Shown: one piece after another, positions 53,597-62,288 of the stretch
Position numbering within the stretch: the first letter of the stretch is position 1
How the letters are laid out: the number at the start of each line of letters is the position of its first letter
NCBI GenBank assembly: GCA_964512995.1
Contig: CAZELM010000017.1
Coordinates: 1 to 64,000 of the forward strand
Length of the DNA stretch: 64,000 bases
Direction of reading: 5' to 3'
Source of the DNA: CAZELM01 sp964512995
GTDB lineage: Bacteria; CSSED10-310
Notes under the pieces: model-generated
Told to the model about the DNA's origin: nothing
Databases searched by the model: none
Seen by the model: the letters and a program-made list of their open reading frames with translations, nothing else
Position numbers and translations under genes: made by a program

Positions 53597-56563
53597 TTAG
53601 AATGCGTATTTCAGTGATAGTCTGTAAGTGGTTGGTCCGGACCATCCGTCGGCTTGTCCGAAGAGTTCTGGTTTTTTCGGATTGAAGATCTCTGATTCGC
53701 TGATTATGCTCTGATTATCCGTTACATTCTCAACATCGAAAATGACGGTTGCTGTTCCCCATTTTCCGAAGCGGAAGGAGTTCTGCAATGAAATATCGAT
53801 ATTGTAGAATCCCGGGAGTTCATAAGAACCGCGTTTGTATGGGAAGTACCAAGCATAGCTTCGGTAAGGTGGTTTGCCGGTCCATGTATCGGGATTGTTC
53901 TTATCGTTGGTGGCATCGTCTGGATCATAGGTGAAAGGTGGTTGGGATCGCATGGAGTAGTGATAACCAGACCGCCAGAATGCGTTTACACCAAACGAGA
54001 ATTCATACCATTCCGTGAAGTCATAGTGATAAGAGCCGGCAAATTTGAGGTAGTGGCGGCAAGACCAGGGTAATTCACCATAGAGATTGGTGGAGGTGGC
54101 AACTGTATCGAACTGACCGGAGAATTGAGCGATACCATCATATCCGGGCTGTGCTTCGGTGACAGATCCTTCTGCCTTGGCATAAGTATAGCTGGCCTGC
54201 AGATCGAAATATTTCAACCGGGCAGTGGCATTCAATTCGATTCCGTTGTATTCACGGGTATTGCCTGAGGCATTTGTGACATAATACAGATGCTTGGCAT
54301 AATCCTGGAAATACCGGGGATCATACTTGCCATCCGGATCCAGACCGCTGAAATCATCTTTTACTTTACCCAGATAGGTCCACACAATATTTCCGTATTC
54401 ATCGACAAATATGCCCGTATCTTCCACCATATCACCGGTCTTGCGGTACGTGTAGTTAAGACCGAGCGAGAAATTGGCCATGAGTTCGTGTTCGATACCC
54501 ACCATGACTTCGTCGGTGTATTCGGCTTCGAGATCCGGGTCGATCAAATTCCAGTCACCCGGCTGCGGTTCATCAATCGTATTCCAACTGCTGTCAGCAT
54601 AAAAATAATCTTCATCTGGGAGACCATTCTTGTCTTTATCTGTCCAAGGATCACCGACATATTCCTGGGTGCGGGTCGCGCTGTTATCGGCAGAGAATGG
54701 CTGGAACATTCCTGGGAGAGAGAGATCGAAGGGATTGTAGAAGCGTCCATAGAAACCATGGACTGCTGTTTTTCCATCACCAAATACATCCCAGTTTGCG
54801 CCGATACGTGGAGCGATCATATCATTGAATACCATATCCGCATATTTCTTATGAGTGCCATCCGAATTGAGATATGAATCAGCCGAGAACTGACCCCATG
54901 TCCAGGCAGGGACAGATGACTCGCCATCATTATTTTCATAACTCGCATATTCGTAGCGAACGCCGATATTCATCGTCAGGTTATCAAGGATCGACCAGTT
55001 GTCCTGAATGAAGAAGCCCATGTAGTTTCCACTCTCAGTTGATGTTCCTTCATTGACGAACATTTCACGAGTGGCATAGTCGCCATAGTAGTATTCACCA
55101 TTCCACTGCTGATCAATGGTATAGCTGGCGCCACCTGGTTTTGCATTAAAGTTATCCCGGGTTTTGTCATGGAATTCGACACCGCTCTTGAACTCATGTG
55201 CACCGTACAGCTCATCAACAAAATAATTGCCGATAAAACTGACCTGCAACCGGTCACGATCATCTTCAGACCATGAATTGCTGTTGTTATAAAACTGCTG
55301 TTCATAGGTGTCATAGAACGATGCTTTTCGTTCATCGGTGCTAGTGGCAGATGGAACGCTATCCAACATACCAAAGGATACTCCCAAACGGGTAATGAAG
55401 TATAAATTGGAACTTTTCAACCATGTCCATTCCAGTGAATAGAACGGGCCGCCCTGATCCTGATCATTATATGTTTCGGGAGTGTGATTTTTCCAGTCTT
55501 CATCTGCTGCGTCAGCGTGAATGGTGGCATTCTCCCCGGAATAATTCAACACGAACTTATGTTCCTGATTTGCCTGGAATGTCAATTTGGCGTAAGGCAA
55601 ATGGAAAACAGCATCTTTGTTGATATCCGTGAGCTGATTGGGATCATTGTAATCTGCACCATAGAAAGCGATGGTCTTGTCAGATGCATCCCGATTCATG
55701 TAGTTATAGGTAACCATGAACCATAATTTGTCTCGGATGATTGGACCTTCGAACGTGACTGTCGGTTCCCAGTAGTCGTATTTCGATTCTGCGATCGGGC
55801 GTTCATAATCGGTATGCCAATCGGAATTGACATATTTTAATCGGAAAACACCATGAAAATCATTACTTCCCGATTTTGTAACCGCATTGACGATACCCCC
55901 CATGGATCGTCCGTATTCTGCAGCAAATCCACCGGTTTGAACTTCAACTTCCTGAATGGCATCGGCATTCAGATTCGCGCCGAAGGTTGATGTGACCGGG
56001 TCGGTTGTATCGACACCGTCAAATAGATAGAGATTATCGGTCTGAGCAGCGCCATGAACCCGCACGTTTCCAGATCCGGTAATACCACCGGACATACTGA
56101 ATGCCGTGAAAAGATCATCGGATCCTGGCAACCGTTCCGTCACATCCCGTTCGATTGTTGTTTTAACCGTAGCAGCTTTGACATCCAGAAGATCAGCAGC
56201 GCCGGTAACAACGATTGTTTCTTCGAAAGGAGCCATTTCCATGGTCAATTTGAGTTGATTTGTGCTATTGACGGAAACTTTGACCTCAGTCTGTTCGATT
56301 GTTTTCATTCCCATCAATTCTGCTTTGACAGTGTAACTGCCTGGAGACAGTTCCGGCATACGGAATGTTCCTGTAGCGCTAGTTGTATCAACACGAGCGC
56401 CTGGGAGGTTTGGTCCCGTTACTGTAACAGTTACTCCGGGGATCGGATTCCCATCCGCATCGGTAATCTTTCCAGCAATAACACCTGTTAAACCGGCGAA
56501 AGCGGTACCGGATGCGACAAATAGGGCAATAAGTCCTAGCGTTAAGATTCTGTGAAGGTGCAT
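53597..56563 (-). CDS. TonB-dependent receptor with N-terminal regulatory-like domain
   Basis: A 988-residue outer-membrane receptor of the Oar/carboxypeptidase-regulatory-like group. After a signal peptide (to about 23) comes a CarboxypepD_reg-like beta domain (GKITDADGNPIPGVTVTVTG, GTFRMPELSPGSYTVKAELMG; about 28-110), a plug domain (LPGSDDLFTAFSMSGGI, VEVQTGGFAAEYGRSMGGIVNAVTKSGSN; about 130-245) and a 22-strand-type barrel ending in YRLSLKYAF, with the C-terminal Phe. It imports large or scarce substrates using the TonB system; the ligand is unknown and no SusD partner is nearby. AGGAGG lies 10 nt before the ATG. A TPR protein lies directly upstream. Confidence 0.93.
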   Translation of the reverse strand: MHLHRILTLGLIALFVASGTAFAGLTGVIAGKITDADGNPIPGVTVTVTGPNLPGARVDTTSATGTFRMPELSPGSYTVKAELMGMKTIEQTEVKVSVNSTNQLKLTMEMAPFEETIVVTGAADLLDVKAATVKTTIERDVTERLPGSDDLFTAFSMSGGITGSGNVRVHGAAQTDNLYLFDGVDTTDPVTSTFGANLNADAIQEVEVQTGGFAAEYGRSMGGIVNAVTKSGSNDFHGVFRLKYVNSDWHTDYERPIAESKYDYWEPTVTFEGPIIRDKLWFMVTYNYMNRDASDKTIAFYGADYNDPNQLTDINKDAVFHLPYAKLTFQANQEHKFVLNYSGENATIHADAADEDWKNHTPETYNDQDQGGPFYSLEWTWLKSSNLYFITRLGVSFGMLDSVPSATSTDERKASFYDTYEQQFYNNSNSWSEDDRDRLQVSFIGNYFVDELYGAHEFKSGVEFHDKTRDNFNAKPGGASYTIDQQWNGEYYYGDYATREMFVNEGTSTESGNYMGFFIQDNWSILDNLTMNIGVRYEYASYENNDGESSVPAWTWGQFSADSYLNSDGTHKKYADMVFNDMIAPRIGANWDVFGDGKTAVHGFYGRFYNPFDLSLPGMFQPFSADNSATRTQEYVGDPWTDKDKNGLPDEDYFYADSSWNTIDEPQPGDWNLIDPDLEAEYTDEVMVGIEHELMANFSLGLNYTYRKTGDMVEDTGIFVDEYGNIVWTYLGKVKDDFSGLDPDGKYDPRYFQDYAKHLYYVTNASGNTREYNGIELNATARLKYFDLQASYTYAKAEGSVTEAQPGYDGIAQFSGQFDTVATSTNLYGELPWSCRHYLKFAGSYHYDFTEWYEFSFGVNAFWRSGYHYSMRSQPPFTYDPDDATNDKNNPDTWTGKPPYRSYAWYFPYKRGSYELPGFYNIDISLQNSFRFGKWGTATVIFDVENVTDNQSIISESEIFNPKKPELFGQADGWSGPTTYRLSLKYAF

Positions 56564-56584
56564 GACGTTTCAACCTCCTTAATT

Positions 56585-56597
56585 GTTAATGATTAAC
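56585..56597. promoter_or_regulatory. Palindrome in the receptor leader
   Basis: GTTAATGATTAAC (two 6-nt arms around a single base) sits 22-34 nt before the receptor's ATG, just upstream of its ribosome binding site. Position and symmetry would fit an operator, but no regulator is identified. Confidence 0.35.
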
Positions 56598-56667
56598 GGT
56601 TGCACCCGCTTCCGAAAAATTCTTAAACATATGATATCCAGAACCCATGGCGGGCTAACGAACTATA

Positions 56668-57675
56668 TTACTTTTTCTGCATTTCTTTCAAGAGTTTTAC
56701 GGTATCCTTCGCATTTTTTAATGCTTCGGCATTAGCACCTGGATCCTTTTCCAGGATTACCTGGAGCTGTTCATAAACTTCCAATCCTTTGTCATATTTG
56801 TTCTGTTGGATATATACATCACCCAGAAGTGTCAATCCATCTACATAGTCCGGGTTCTTCTCACGGCACAACACCAGCCATTCGATTGCTCCATCATAGT
56901 TCTCTTTCTTAATTTCAATATTCGCGAGATTATAAAGCACAGTCGGATCGGGTGCTTCTTTTACCATATCGCTCCAGATTTCTTTTGCTTTGTCCAATTG
57001 CTCTTTTATCATATAACAAACACCCAATAAACGAGAGATATCCAGTTTCCCCTCCCCTTTAGTATCCAGTGCCCGTGCTTTCTCGAGGTATGGGATCGCT
57101 TCATCGACATTTTTTTCATTGAAAGCGAATTGCCCCAGCAGCAGATAATCCAAATATGACACATCCGGGAATAATTCGATCGCTTTCTTAAAATTTGTTT
57201 TTGCTTCGTCAATTTTACCATTCTGATATGCAGTTACTCCCTGATTATGGGCTTCCTCCGCATGGATCTTGTTTTTTTCCTCCTCAGACAATTTTTCCCA
57301 TGCCGCATTTTTGGCTTCTTCTTTGGCTTCTTCAATGGTTTTCATCGTCCACTTCTGCTTGACTTTCACACCGGCACGCAGTTTCACCGGACCTTCGAGG
57401 TATTGATATCCTTCTTTTTCAGCTTTTACGGAGTATTGTTCCGGATCAATTCCTGCAATACTGGCAACACCTTTTTTATTCGTCGTGATCGTGTACTGCT
57501 TGGTACCAACTTCCTGGCTTGTCAATGTAATCGTCACATCCTGTATTGGTTTGCCTGCGGTATCTTTGATCGTCACGACCAGATGACCCTGAACGCCTGC
57601 ATACGCTGGAAAACACCAGCTCACCACAAAAAGCATAGTTAAAAAAGCCAAACTTAACTTTGTTGTATTTTTCAT
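56668..57675 (-). CDS. Exported TPR protein with regulatory-like beta domain
   Basis: A 335-residue protein with signal peptide (cleaved near AYA), a beta domain at about 27-110 (HLVVTIKDTAGKPIQDVTITLT, KGVASIAGIDPEQYSVKAEKEGY) of the same kind as at the N-terminus of the receptor, a charged helical spacer (EEAKEEAKNAAWEKLSEEEK) and five or so TPRs (AYQNGKIDEAKTNFKKAIELF; LLGQFAFNEKNVDEAIPYLEKA; VLYNLANIEIKKENYDGAIEW). AGGAG lies 8 nt before the ATG at 57675. It is about 100 nt upstream of the receptor gene on the same strand, with its own good promoter, and likely works with it in the envelope. Confidence 0.82.
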   Translation of the reverse strand: MKNTTKLSLAFLTMLFVVSWCFPAYAGVQGHLVVTIKDTAGKPIQDVTITLTSQEVGTKQYTITTNKKGVASIAGIDPEQYSVKAEKEGYQYLEGPVKLRAGVKVKQKWTMKTIEEAKEEAKNAAWEKLSEEEKNKIHAEEAHNQGVTAYQNGKIDEAKTNFKKAIELFPDVSYLDYLLLGQFAFNEKNVDEAIPYLEKARALDTKGEGKLDISRLLGVCYMIKEQLDKAKEIWSDMVKEAPDPTVLYNLANIEIKKENYDGAIEWLVLCREKNPDYVDGLTLLGDVYIQQNKYDKGLEVYEQLQVILEKDPGANAEALKNAKDTVKLLKEMQKK

Positions 57676-57708
57676 AATCCTTGCTCCTGATTTCAGAAAA
57701 CCCAACCG

Positions 57709-57737
57709 ATTGTATTTTCCTGATGAATAAAAATCAA
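57709..57737 (-). promoter_or_regulatory. Promoter of the TPR-receptor pair
   Basis: On the minus strand TTGATT (57732-57737) and TACAAT (57709-57714, 5 of 6) are 17 nt apart; the leader is about 25 nt and includes AGGAG. Confidence 0.6.
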
Positions 57738-57908
57738 TCCATTGAGTTCTGTTGGCCTAAATAAAACTATCAAAGAGTCAGACTGGCAGGAAACCGGCCA
57801 TTCCCCAGCTTCCGGACCTATCTTATCAGTTTATACGGTGAAGGTAAACACTCGGTCACACTGCTCGACGATACGCCGCTCCCATCGTTTTCTCAGCATG
57901 TTGTTCAC

Positions 57909-59270
57909 TTATGCGCCATATTCGTTCCATGAAATGGGGTCAGCGAACAGATCGTACGGCTCCGCATCCGTAATTCTGACCGGAAGAATGGTTCCCGCTC
58001 GTATCCCTCCATTTATATATACAACTCCATCGACATCCGGTGCCTGAGATTCCATACGGGCGACTGAGACTGACGCGTCGTCAGCTGTTTGACCATCAAC
58101 GATTACTGGTTCAATCATATGAAGCTTCTCTCGGTTATACCGATAAGATATCTCCTGTTGAAACGCCATCAACTCTCCCCGCCGCTGCTCAGCGGTTTCA
58201 TTCGAAACATCCAGTGGCCATTCGGCTGACTCTGTACCAGGTTCCGGAGAGTAGACAAAAACGCCGATGTGGTTCATATAGCCTCTCCTGACAAAATCTC
58301 TCAATACCCGAAAAGACACGTCATTTTCGCCAGGGAAACCAGTCATCAGGGTTGTCCGGAGCGTTATATCTGGAATCTGCTCGCGGATTGATTCCACCAT
58401 TGAGCATATCTGTGAAAAATTCCCCGGACGATTCATCCTCCGCAGAATTTTTTCATCCACATGCTGAAGCGGGATATCCAGGTACCGGCACAATACATCC
58501 GATGATTTCAACCGCTCGATGATATCCGGTGTGATGCGATCCGGATACATATACATCAGCCGAATCCATAGCAGTCCAGACAATTCGGACAATGTATCCA
58601 GGAGCATTCCCAGAGATGTCCCATCACCCAGATCAGTCCCATACCGTGTATTGTCCTGGGAGATCACAATCAGTTCACATCGCCCGGAGTGAAGAATCTG
58701 CTGCGCTTCCTGAACGATCATCTGAAGCGGCTTGCTTCGGTATCGTCCACGCAAACGCGGAATCCTGCAGTACGAGCACCGATTATCACATCCATCTGAA
58801 ATCTTCAGCAGACCGTAAGATCCGGGAGTCACGAACAACCGCGATAAAGTTGATCCGGAGTAGTTTTCCGGTGGAAGAATCCGTGCTGTTTGTGAAACGT
58901 TCGGATCAAGGAGGAGATGCAATGAATCGCTCAATGCAAAGGGAGACAGAATCAGATCGATCTCCGGTATCGCTTCCGACAATGCATCCCGATCTGCGTC
59001 CGCCATACATCCAGTCACTACCAGCCGCTTCAATCGACCTATTTTACGATAAAAAGCCATCTCCTGGAGCGTTTCGATGGCTTCCTCCCGAGCGCTTTTC
59101 AAGAATCCGCAAGTATTAACGAGAATGATCTCCGCGTCCGATGGCTCAGAAGTGATCCGGAGACCGGCATCCTGAAGATAACCAAGAATGATCTCTGCAT
59201 CCACCGTATTTTTTTGACATCCCAAACTCACCATGGCCGCGGTTGTAAATGGTAATTTTTTTCTTTTCAT
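57909..59270 (-). CDS. rimO: Ribosomal protein S12 methylthiotransferase RimO
   Basis: A 453-residue radical SAM methylthiotransferase that methylthiolates an Asp of ribosomal protein S12. The N-terminal UPF0004 domain has three cluster cysteines (SLGCQKN, NTCGF, TGCMAD); the radical SAM motif is CDNRCSYC at about 165 followed by RGRYRSKP; a C-terminal TRAM-like domain ends the protein. The combination SLGCQKNxVDAE and SYCRIPxLRGRYRS is that of RimO rather than MiaB. TAGGAG lies 8 nt before the ATG. Its start overlaps the stop of a small upstream ORF (ATGA). Confidence 0.93.
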   Translation of the reverse strand: MKRKKLPFTTAAMVSLGCQKNTVDAEIILGYLQDAGLRITSEPSDAEIILVNTCGFLKSAREEAIETLQEMAFYRKIGRLKRLVVTGCMADADRDALSEAIPEIDLILSPFALSDSLHLLLDPNVSQTARILPPENYSGSTLSRLFVTPGSYGLLKISDGCDNRCSYCRIPRLRGRYRSKPLQMIVQEAQQILHSGRCELIVISQDNTRYGTDLGDGTSLGMLLDTLSELSGLLWIRLMYMYPDRITPDIIERLKSSDVLCRYLDIPLQHVDEKILRRMNRPGNFSQICSMVESIREQIPDITLRTTLMTGFPGENDVSFRVLRDFVRRGYMNHIGVFVYSPEPGTESAEWPLDVSNETAEQRRGELMAFQQEISYRYNREKLHMIEPVIVDGQTADDASVSVARMESQAPDVDGVVYINGGIRAGTILPVRITDAEPYDLFADPISWNEYGA

Positions 59271-59548
59271 TGCCTGACACTCCTAAATATCACGATCTCC
59301 GAATACGTCCCACGTTTCTGAGTTTCCCGATCAAAAGGGTTTACCCTACACCACATGCCACGCAGACAACGGGTGATCAATTCGTGGTAATGAGGCGGAA
59401 CACATGTATTCTCTCCTCTCCCATGAACTGGCCCGAAAAAGCCGAATAATGAAATCGTTGGCGCTTTAGGAGTAGTTGTCTCTGCCAGAACTCTGTCAAT
59501 CCGTTTATGAACTTCCCAGGTTTCAGTTTTTTTGATCCATCGGGACAT
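59267..59548 (-). CDS. Small ORF between pgsA and rimO
   Basis: A 93-residue basic protein (MSRWIKKTETWEVHKR at the start; later FGFFGPVHGRGENTCVPPHYHEL and four Cys in all) with no family that I recognise. It fits exactly between pgsA (11-nt gap) and rimO (ATGA overlap), which is the main argument that it is translated. No strong ribosome binding site. It could also be a non-coding spacer open by chance. Confidence 0.5.
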   Translation of the reverse strand: MSRWIKKTETWEVHKRIDRVLAETTTPKAPTISLFGFFGPVHGRGENTCVPPHYHELITRCLRGMWCRVNPFDRETQKRGTYSEIVIFRSVRQ

Positions 59549-59559
59549 GAGTTCCAGTC

Positions 59560-60141
59560 CTATTTGGGGATCGCCCGTAATATTTCCCAATGTGCACGAA
59601 GATAGTCAACGAACGATAAGACAGTAATGATAACGACAAGGAACATAACCCACCAAGAAATGTCGTGTACTGGAAAGCGGGGGAGCCAATGGAACAAAAT
59701 CCGTGAGATCAATAACAGAAAAATAGCGATGGATTGTGAAACTGCTTTGATCTTTCCGCTTTTCCGGGCGGCGATCACCACGTTTTCCCCTCGAACCGCC
59801 AGGCGCAAAAAGGAGATACATGCATCTCTGTAAAAAAGAACGATCACCATCCAGGCCGGAAACATATCCGCCCACCAGAAACATAAAAAAAATGTAAATC
59901 GAGACACCGAATCTGCAAATGGATCGAACAGTTTTCCGAAATCCGTCACCTCTCCACGAGCACGAGCTAAGCGGCCATCGATCGCATCACTGATTTCGGA
60001 ACCAGTCGCGAGCAGAATCAACAGGACATTAATCGTCAATGATACGGTCGGGTCCGCTGCGTACAAGTCCAGCCAAAACAGCAGAAAAAAAATGGGTGCC
60101 ATGCATAAACGGATGAAAGTCAAACGGTTAGCAATCGTCAT
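59560..60141 (-). CDS. pgsA: CDP-diacylglycerol-glycerol-3-phosphate 3-phosphatidyltransferase
   Basis: A 193-residue CDP-alcohol phosphatidyltransferase. The complete family signature D-x2-D-G-x2-A-R-x8-G-x3-D-x3-D is present as DAIDGRLARARGEV then TDFGKLFDPFADS (about 53-76). Five to six membrane helices surround it. Among family members PgsA (phosphatidylglycerol-phosphate synthase) is the best fit by N-terminus (TIANRLTFIRL) and length. The ATG at 60141 has AGGGA 4 nt upstream; a GTG at 60165 is possible. It lies 27 nt after the radical SAM gene. Confidence 0.87.
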   Translation of the reverse strand: MTIANRLTFIRLCMAPIFFLLFWLDLYAADPTVSLTINVLLILLATGSEISDAIDGRLARARGEVTDFGKLFDPFADSVSRFTFFLCFWWADMFPAWMVIVLFYRDACISFLRLAVRGENVVIAARKSGKIKAVSQSIAIFLLLISRILFHWLPRFPVHDISWWVMFLVVIITVLSFVDYLRAHWEILRAIPK

Positions 60142-60168
60142 AACATCCCTAACATTTTGCTCCACTCA

Positions 60169-61518
60169 TCACAGTGGGGAGTTCCGAATCCGCTTTTTCA
60201 AACGCCATAACATCTCGTAGATATAAAAGACAGAATCGAGATAACGCGTTCTGGGCTGAGAATAAAATGTTTTCTGTAAATCGATCACATTATCCGGCAA
60301 TAATTCCGAATCGTCCGTGATCACACCTTCCTGGACGGCGATATGCCAAAGTGGTGTATGGGGTTCGATACGGGGATTGCCAAAAATAATGCCACCGGCC
60401 TTTTCTCTGAGAAACAACTTACATTGAACGGCGAACAGAAGCATTTTGATGAATGTGACGACATCCTGGCCAGGTGGATTCCAGAAAAAATTAAAAGCAA
60501 CACGTATGTCCGGTATCTCTTTGGCCAGTCGATAAATCCTGTGGATATCCGCTGGTGTGATCTCCTTTCCCAGCAGCTTCAGGGAACACAGGCTGAATGC
60601 ATCCGGGGAAAATGAGAACTCATGGCAGCCACTATCCCGGCAGAAAACCGCAAATTCCCTGTCAAAACCCGATTCTGTAAACCACGCCCGCCATTTCAGA
60701 CCCGGAAATTCGTCGGCCATGCGACGGATCATGGTGACAGATCGCTCTTTGGGCAAATTAAATATTCCATCCACAATTGTTATTTCCCGGATCCCATAAG
60801 AGAAATATAATGTTCGGATATCAGTAAGAACCTGTTCCACTGGACGAAAACGGAACCGGTTACCGTTCAGGTGAGGATAGGTACAATATGCACAGTGCAT
60901 CGGACAACCACGTTTAGTCTGTACACCCACCCCGCCGGAGGCTTGATACAACCGAGGATCCAACAGATCGTATCGTGGAGAGGCAAACTCATCGGGGCTG
61001 GGCAGTCGGCGATCCCCAGAATAGATGAGCCGGCCCTCTTTTCGATAATAGATACCTTTGACATGTTCCGGAGCGTGCAGATGTTCAATGATCTCAGGGA
61101 AACAGGTATCTGCTTCCAGATACAATCCCAGATCGATGCATGGATTCTGCATCATAATTTGCTCTGGAAACAAAGAAAATCCCGACCCCCCGACCATGAT
61201 CATTGCATTCGGAATCCATTGTTTGACCTTTATCAGATACTTTTTAAAAGAAATATAATAGTAAACAAGATCCCTCCGCATCTGCGAGTCAATATTTCTC
61301 AGTGAAATCCCGATGAGATCTGGAGCAAATTCCGTCAGGATTTTCCCTGTCTGATCCTCTCCGATGATATTGGGATCCAAAATAACGAGATCTTTTGCAA
61401 TTGGAGTGATGGCACCCGCAAGAGTTACCAGTCCAAGCGGGTATACCGGAAGTTCTTTACGGCCGAGCGGAGCCTGGATCAGTGCAATTCTGCGGCAGGA
61501 GCGATATGGAGGGTTCAA
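60169..61518 (-). CDS. B12-binding-type radical SAM protein
   Basis: A 449-residue radical SAM protein with an N-terminal B12-binding-like domain (ALIQAPLGRKELPVYPLGLVTLAGAI, DLIGISLRNID, MIMVGGSGFSLFPEQIM) and the cluster motif CPMHCAYC (CX3CX2C) at about 208. EITIVDGIFNLPKE follows. The cobalamin-binding His motif is not evident. Substrates of this broad family include lipids and antibiotics; the neighbour pgsA hints at lipids, only as inference. It opens with TTG three nt after the THEP1 stop and has no ribosome binding site, consistent with coupling. It is distantly similar in layout to the gene at 24465. Confidence 0.8.
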   Translation of the reverse strand: MNPPYRSCRRIALIQAPLGRKELPVYPLGLVTLAGAITPIAKDLVILDPNIIGEDQTGKILTEFAPDLIGISLRNIDSQMRRDLVYYYISFKKYLIKVKQWIPNAMIMVGGSGFSLFPEQIMMQNPCIDLGLYLEADTCFPEIIEHLHAPEHVKGIYYRKEGRLIYSGDRRLPSPDEFASPRYDLLDPRLYQASGGVGVQTKRGCPMHCAYCTYPHLNGNRFRFRPVEQVLTDIRTLYFSYGIREITIVDGIFNLPKERSVTMIRRMADEFPGLKWRAWFTESGFDREFAVFCRDSGCHEFSFSPDAFSLCSLKLLGKEITPADIHRIYRLAKEIPDIRVAFNFFWNPPGQDVVTFIKMLLFAVQCKLFLREKAGGIIFGNPRIEPHTPLWHIAVQEGVITDDSELLPDNVIDLQKTFYSQPRTRYLDSVFYIYEMLWRLKKRIRNSPL

Positions 61519-61520
61519 GA

Positions 61521-62081
61521 CTATTTACGCGGTTTTTTGGATGGCTTGGGAGGTGCGAAATTATGGAGAATTTCAATGATATGATTCGGGATTTTTGCCC
61601 GATTCTCCTCTGTTACCGTAATGATCACAACGTCTTCCCGGTTGGTTATGCTGTTGATGAATGGGCTGGCAAAATTTTGAATCGTGCCCAGAACCGGTAT
61701 TTTTGAATCAAGGCATCGGATGACGATATCGCGAAATTCTTTGCTGAAGCATTCCATTTTTCCGATTTCATCGATAATGATCAGTGAACTGCCATCCAAA
61801 GCCTGTTTCAAGGCGGGTACGGCGATATCTGACATGATTTTGATATCTACACCGAATTTGCCGATTTTATATGTACTTTTCTTGTTCGCAGTAGCCAGAA
61901 CACATTGCTGACCATCCAGTGTAATCAACTGGAATCCTTTTTGGGTCTTTCCAGATTTTATCTCCTGAGTAAAAAAACCACCTGCATTCATGGAGATTTC
62001 ACCCAGGACAGACTGAATAATCGTTGTTTTGCCTACACCCGGCTCTCCGGTCAACAAAAAATTTTTATATTGTACTTCCAT
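61521..62081 (-). CDS. THEP1-type nucleoside triphosphatase
   Basis: A 186-residue P-loop NTPase of the THEP1/DUF265 family. Walker A is LTGEPGVGKTT (about 10), Walker B LIIIDEIGKMEC (about 100), and the NAGGFFTQEI segment lies between them. Known members hydrolyse ATP and GTP slowly; biological role unclear. The C-terminus is basic (KPSKKPRK). GAAGGA precedes the ATG. It is the first gene of the minus-strand group reaching rimO. Confidence 0.88.
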   Translation of the reverse strand: MEVQYKNFLLTGEPGVGKTTIIQSVLGEISMNAGGFFTQEIKSGKTQKGFQLITLDGQQCVLATANKKSTYKIGKFGVDIKIMSDIAVPALKQALDGSSLIIIDEIGKMECFSKEFRDIVIRCLDSKIPVLGTIQNFASPFINSITNREDVVIITVTEENRAKIPNHIIEILHNFAPPKPSKKPRK

Positions 62082-62288
62082 TATTAGTCATCCTTCCAAA
62101 GCGTCGGGTCAGATCCCAGTCGAGTCTTTTTATTACATGACAGTCCCCGCTCTGTCAATAAGCCGCGTCCACCTATTCGTTCACTTAAATCTTTTCTCAT
62201 CATGGCATTACGCTGCGTCATCATACACATGCACTCCGACGATTCCATCCACTACGGGAATCCGGCATGATCGGCCAGCTATATCAGA

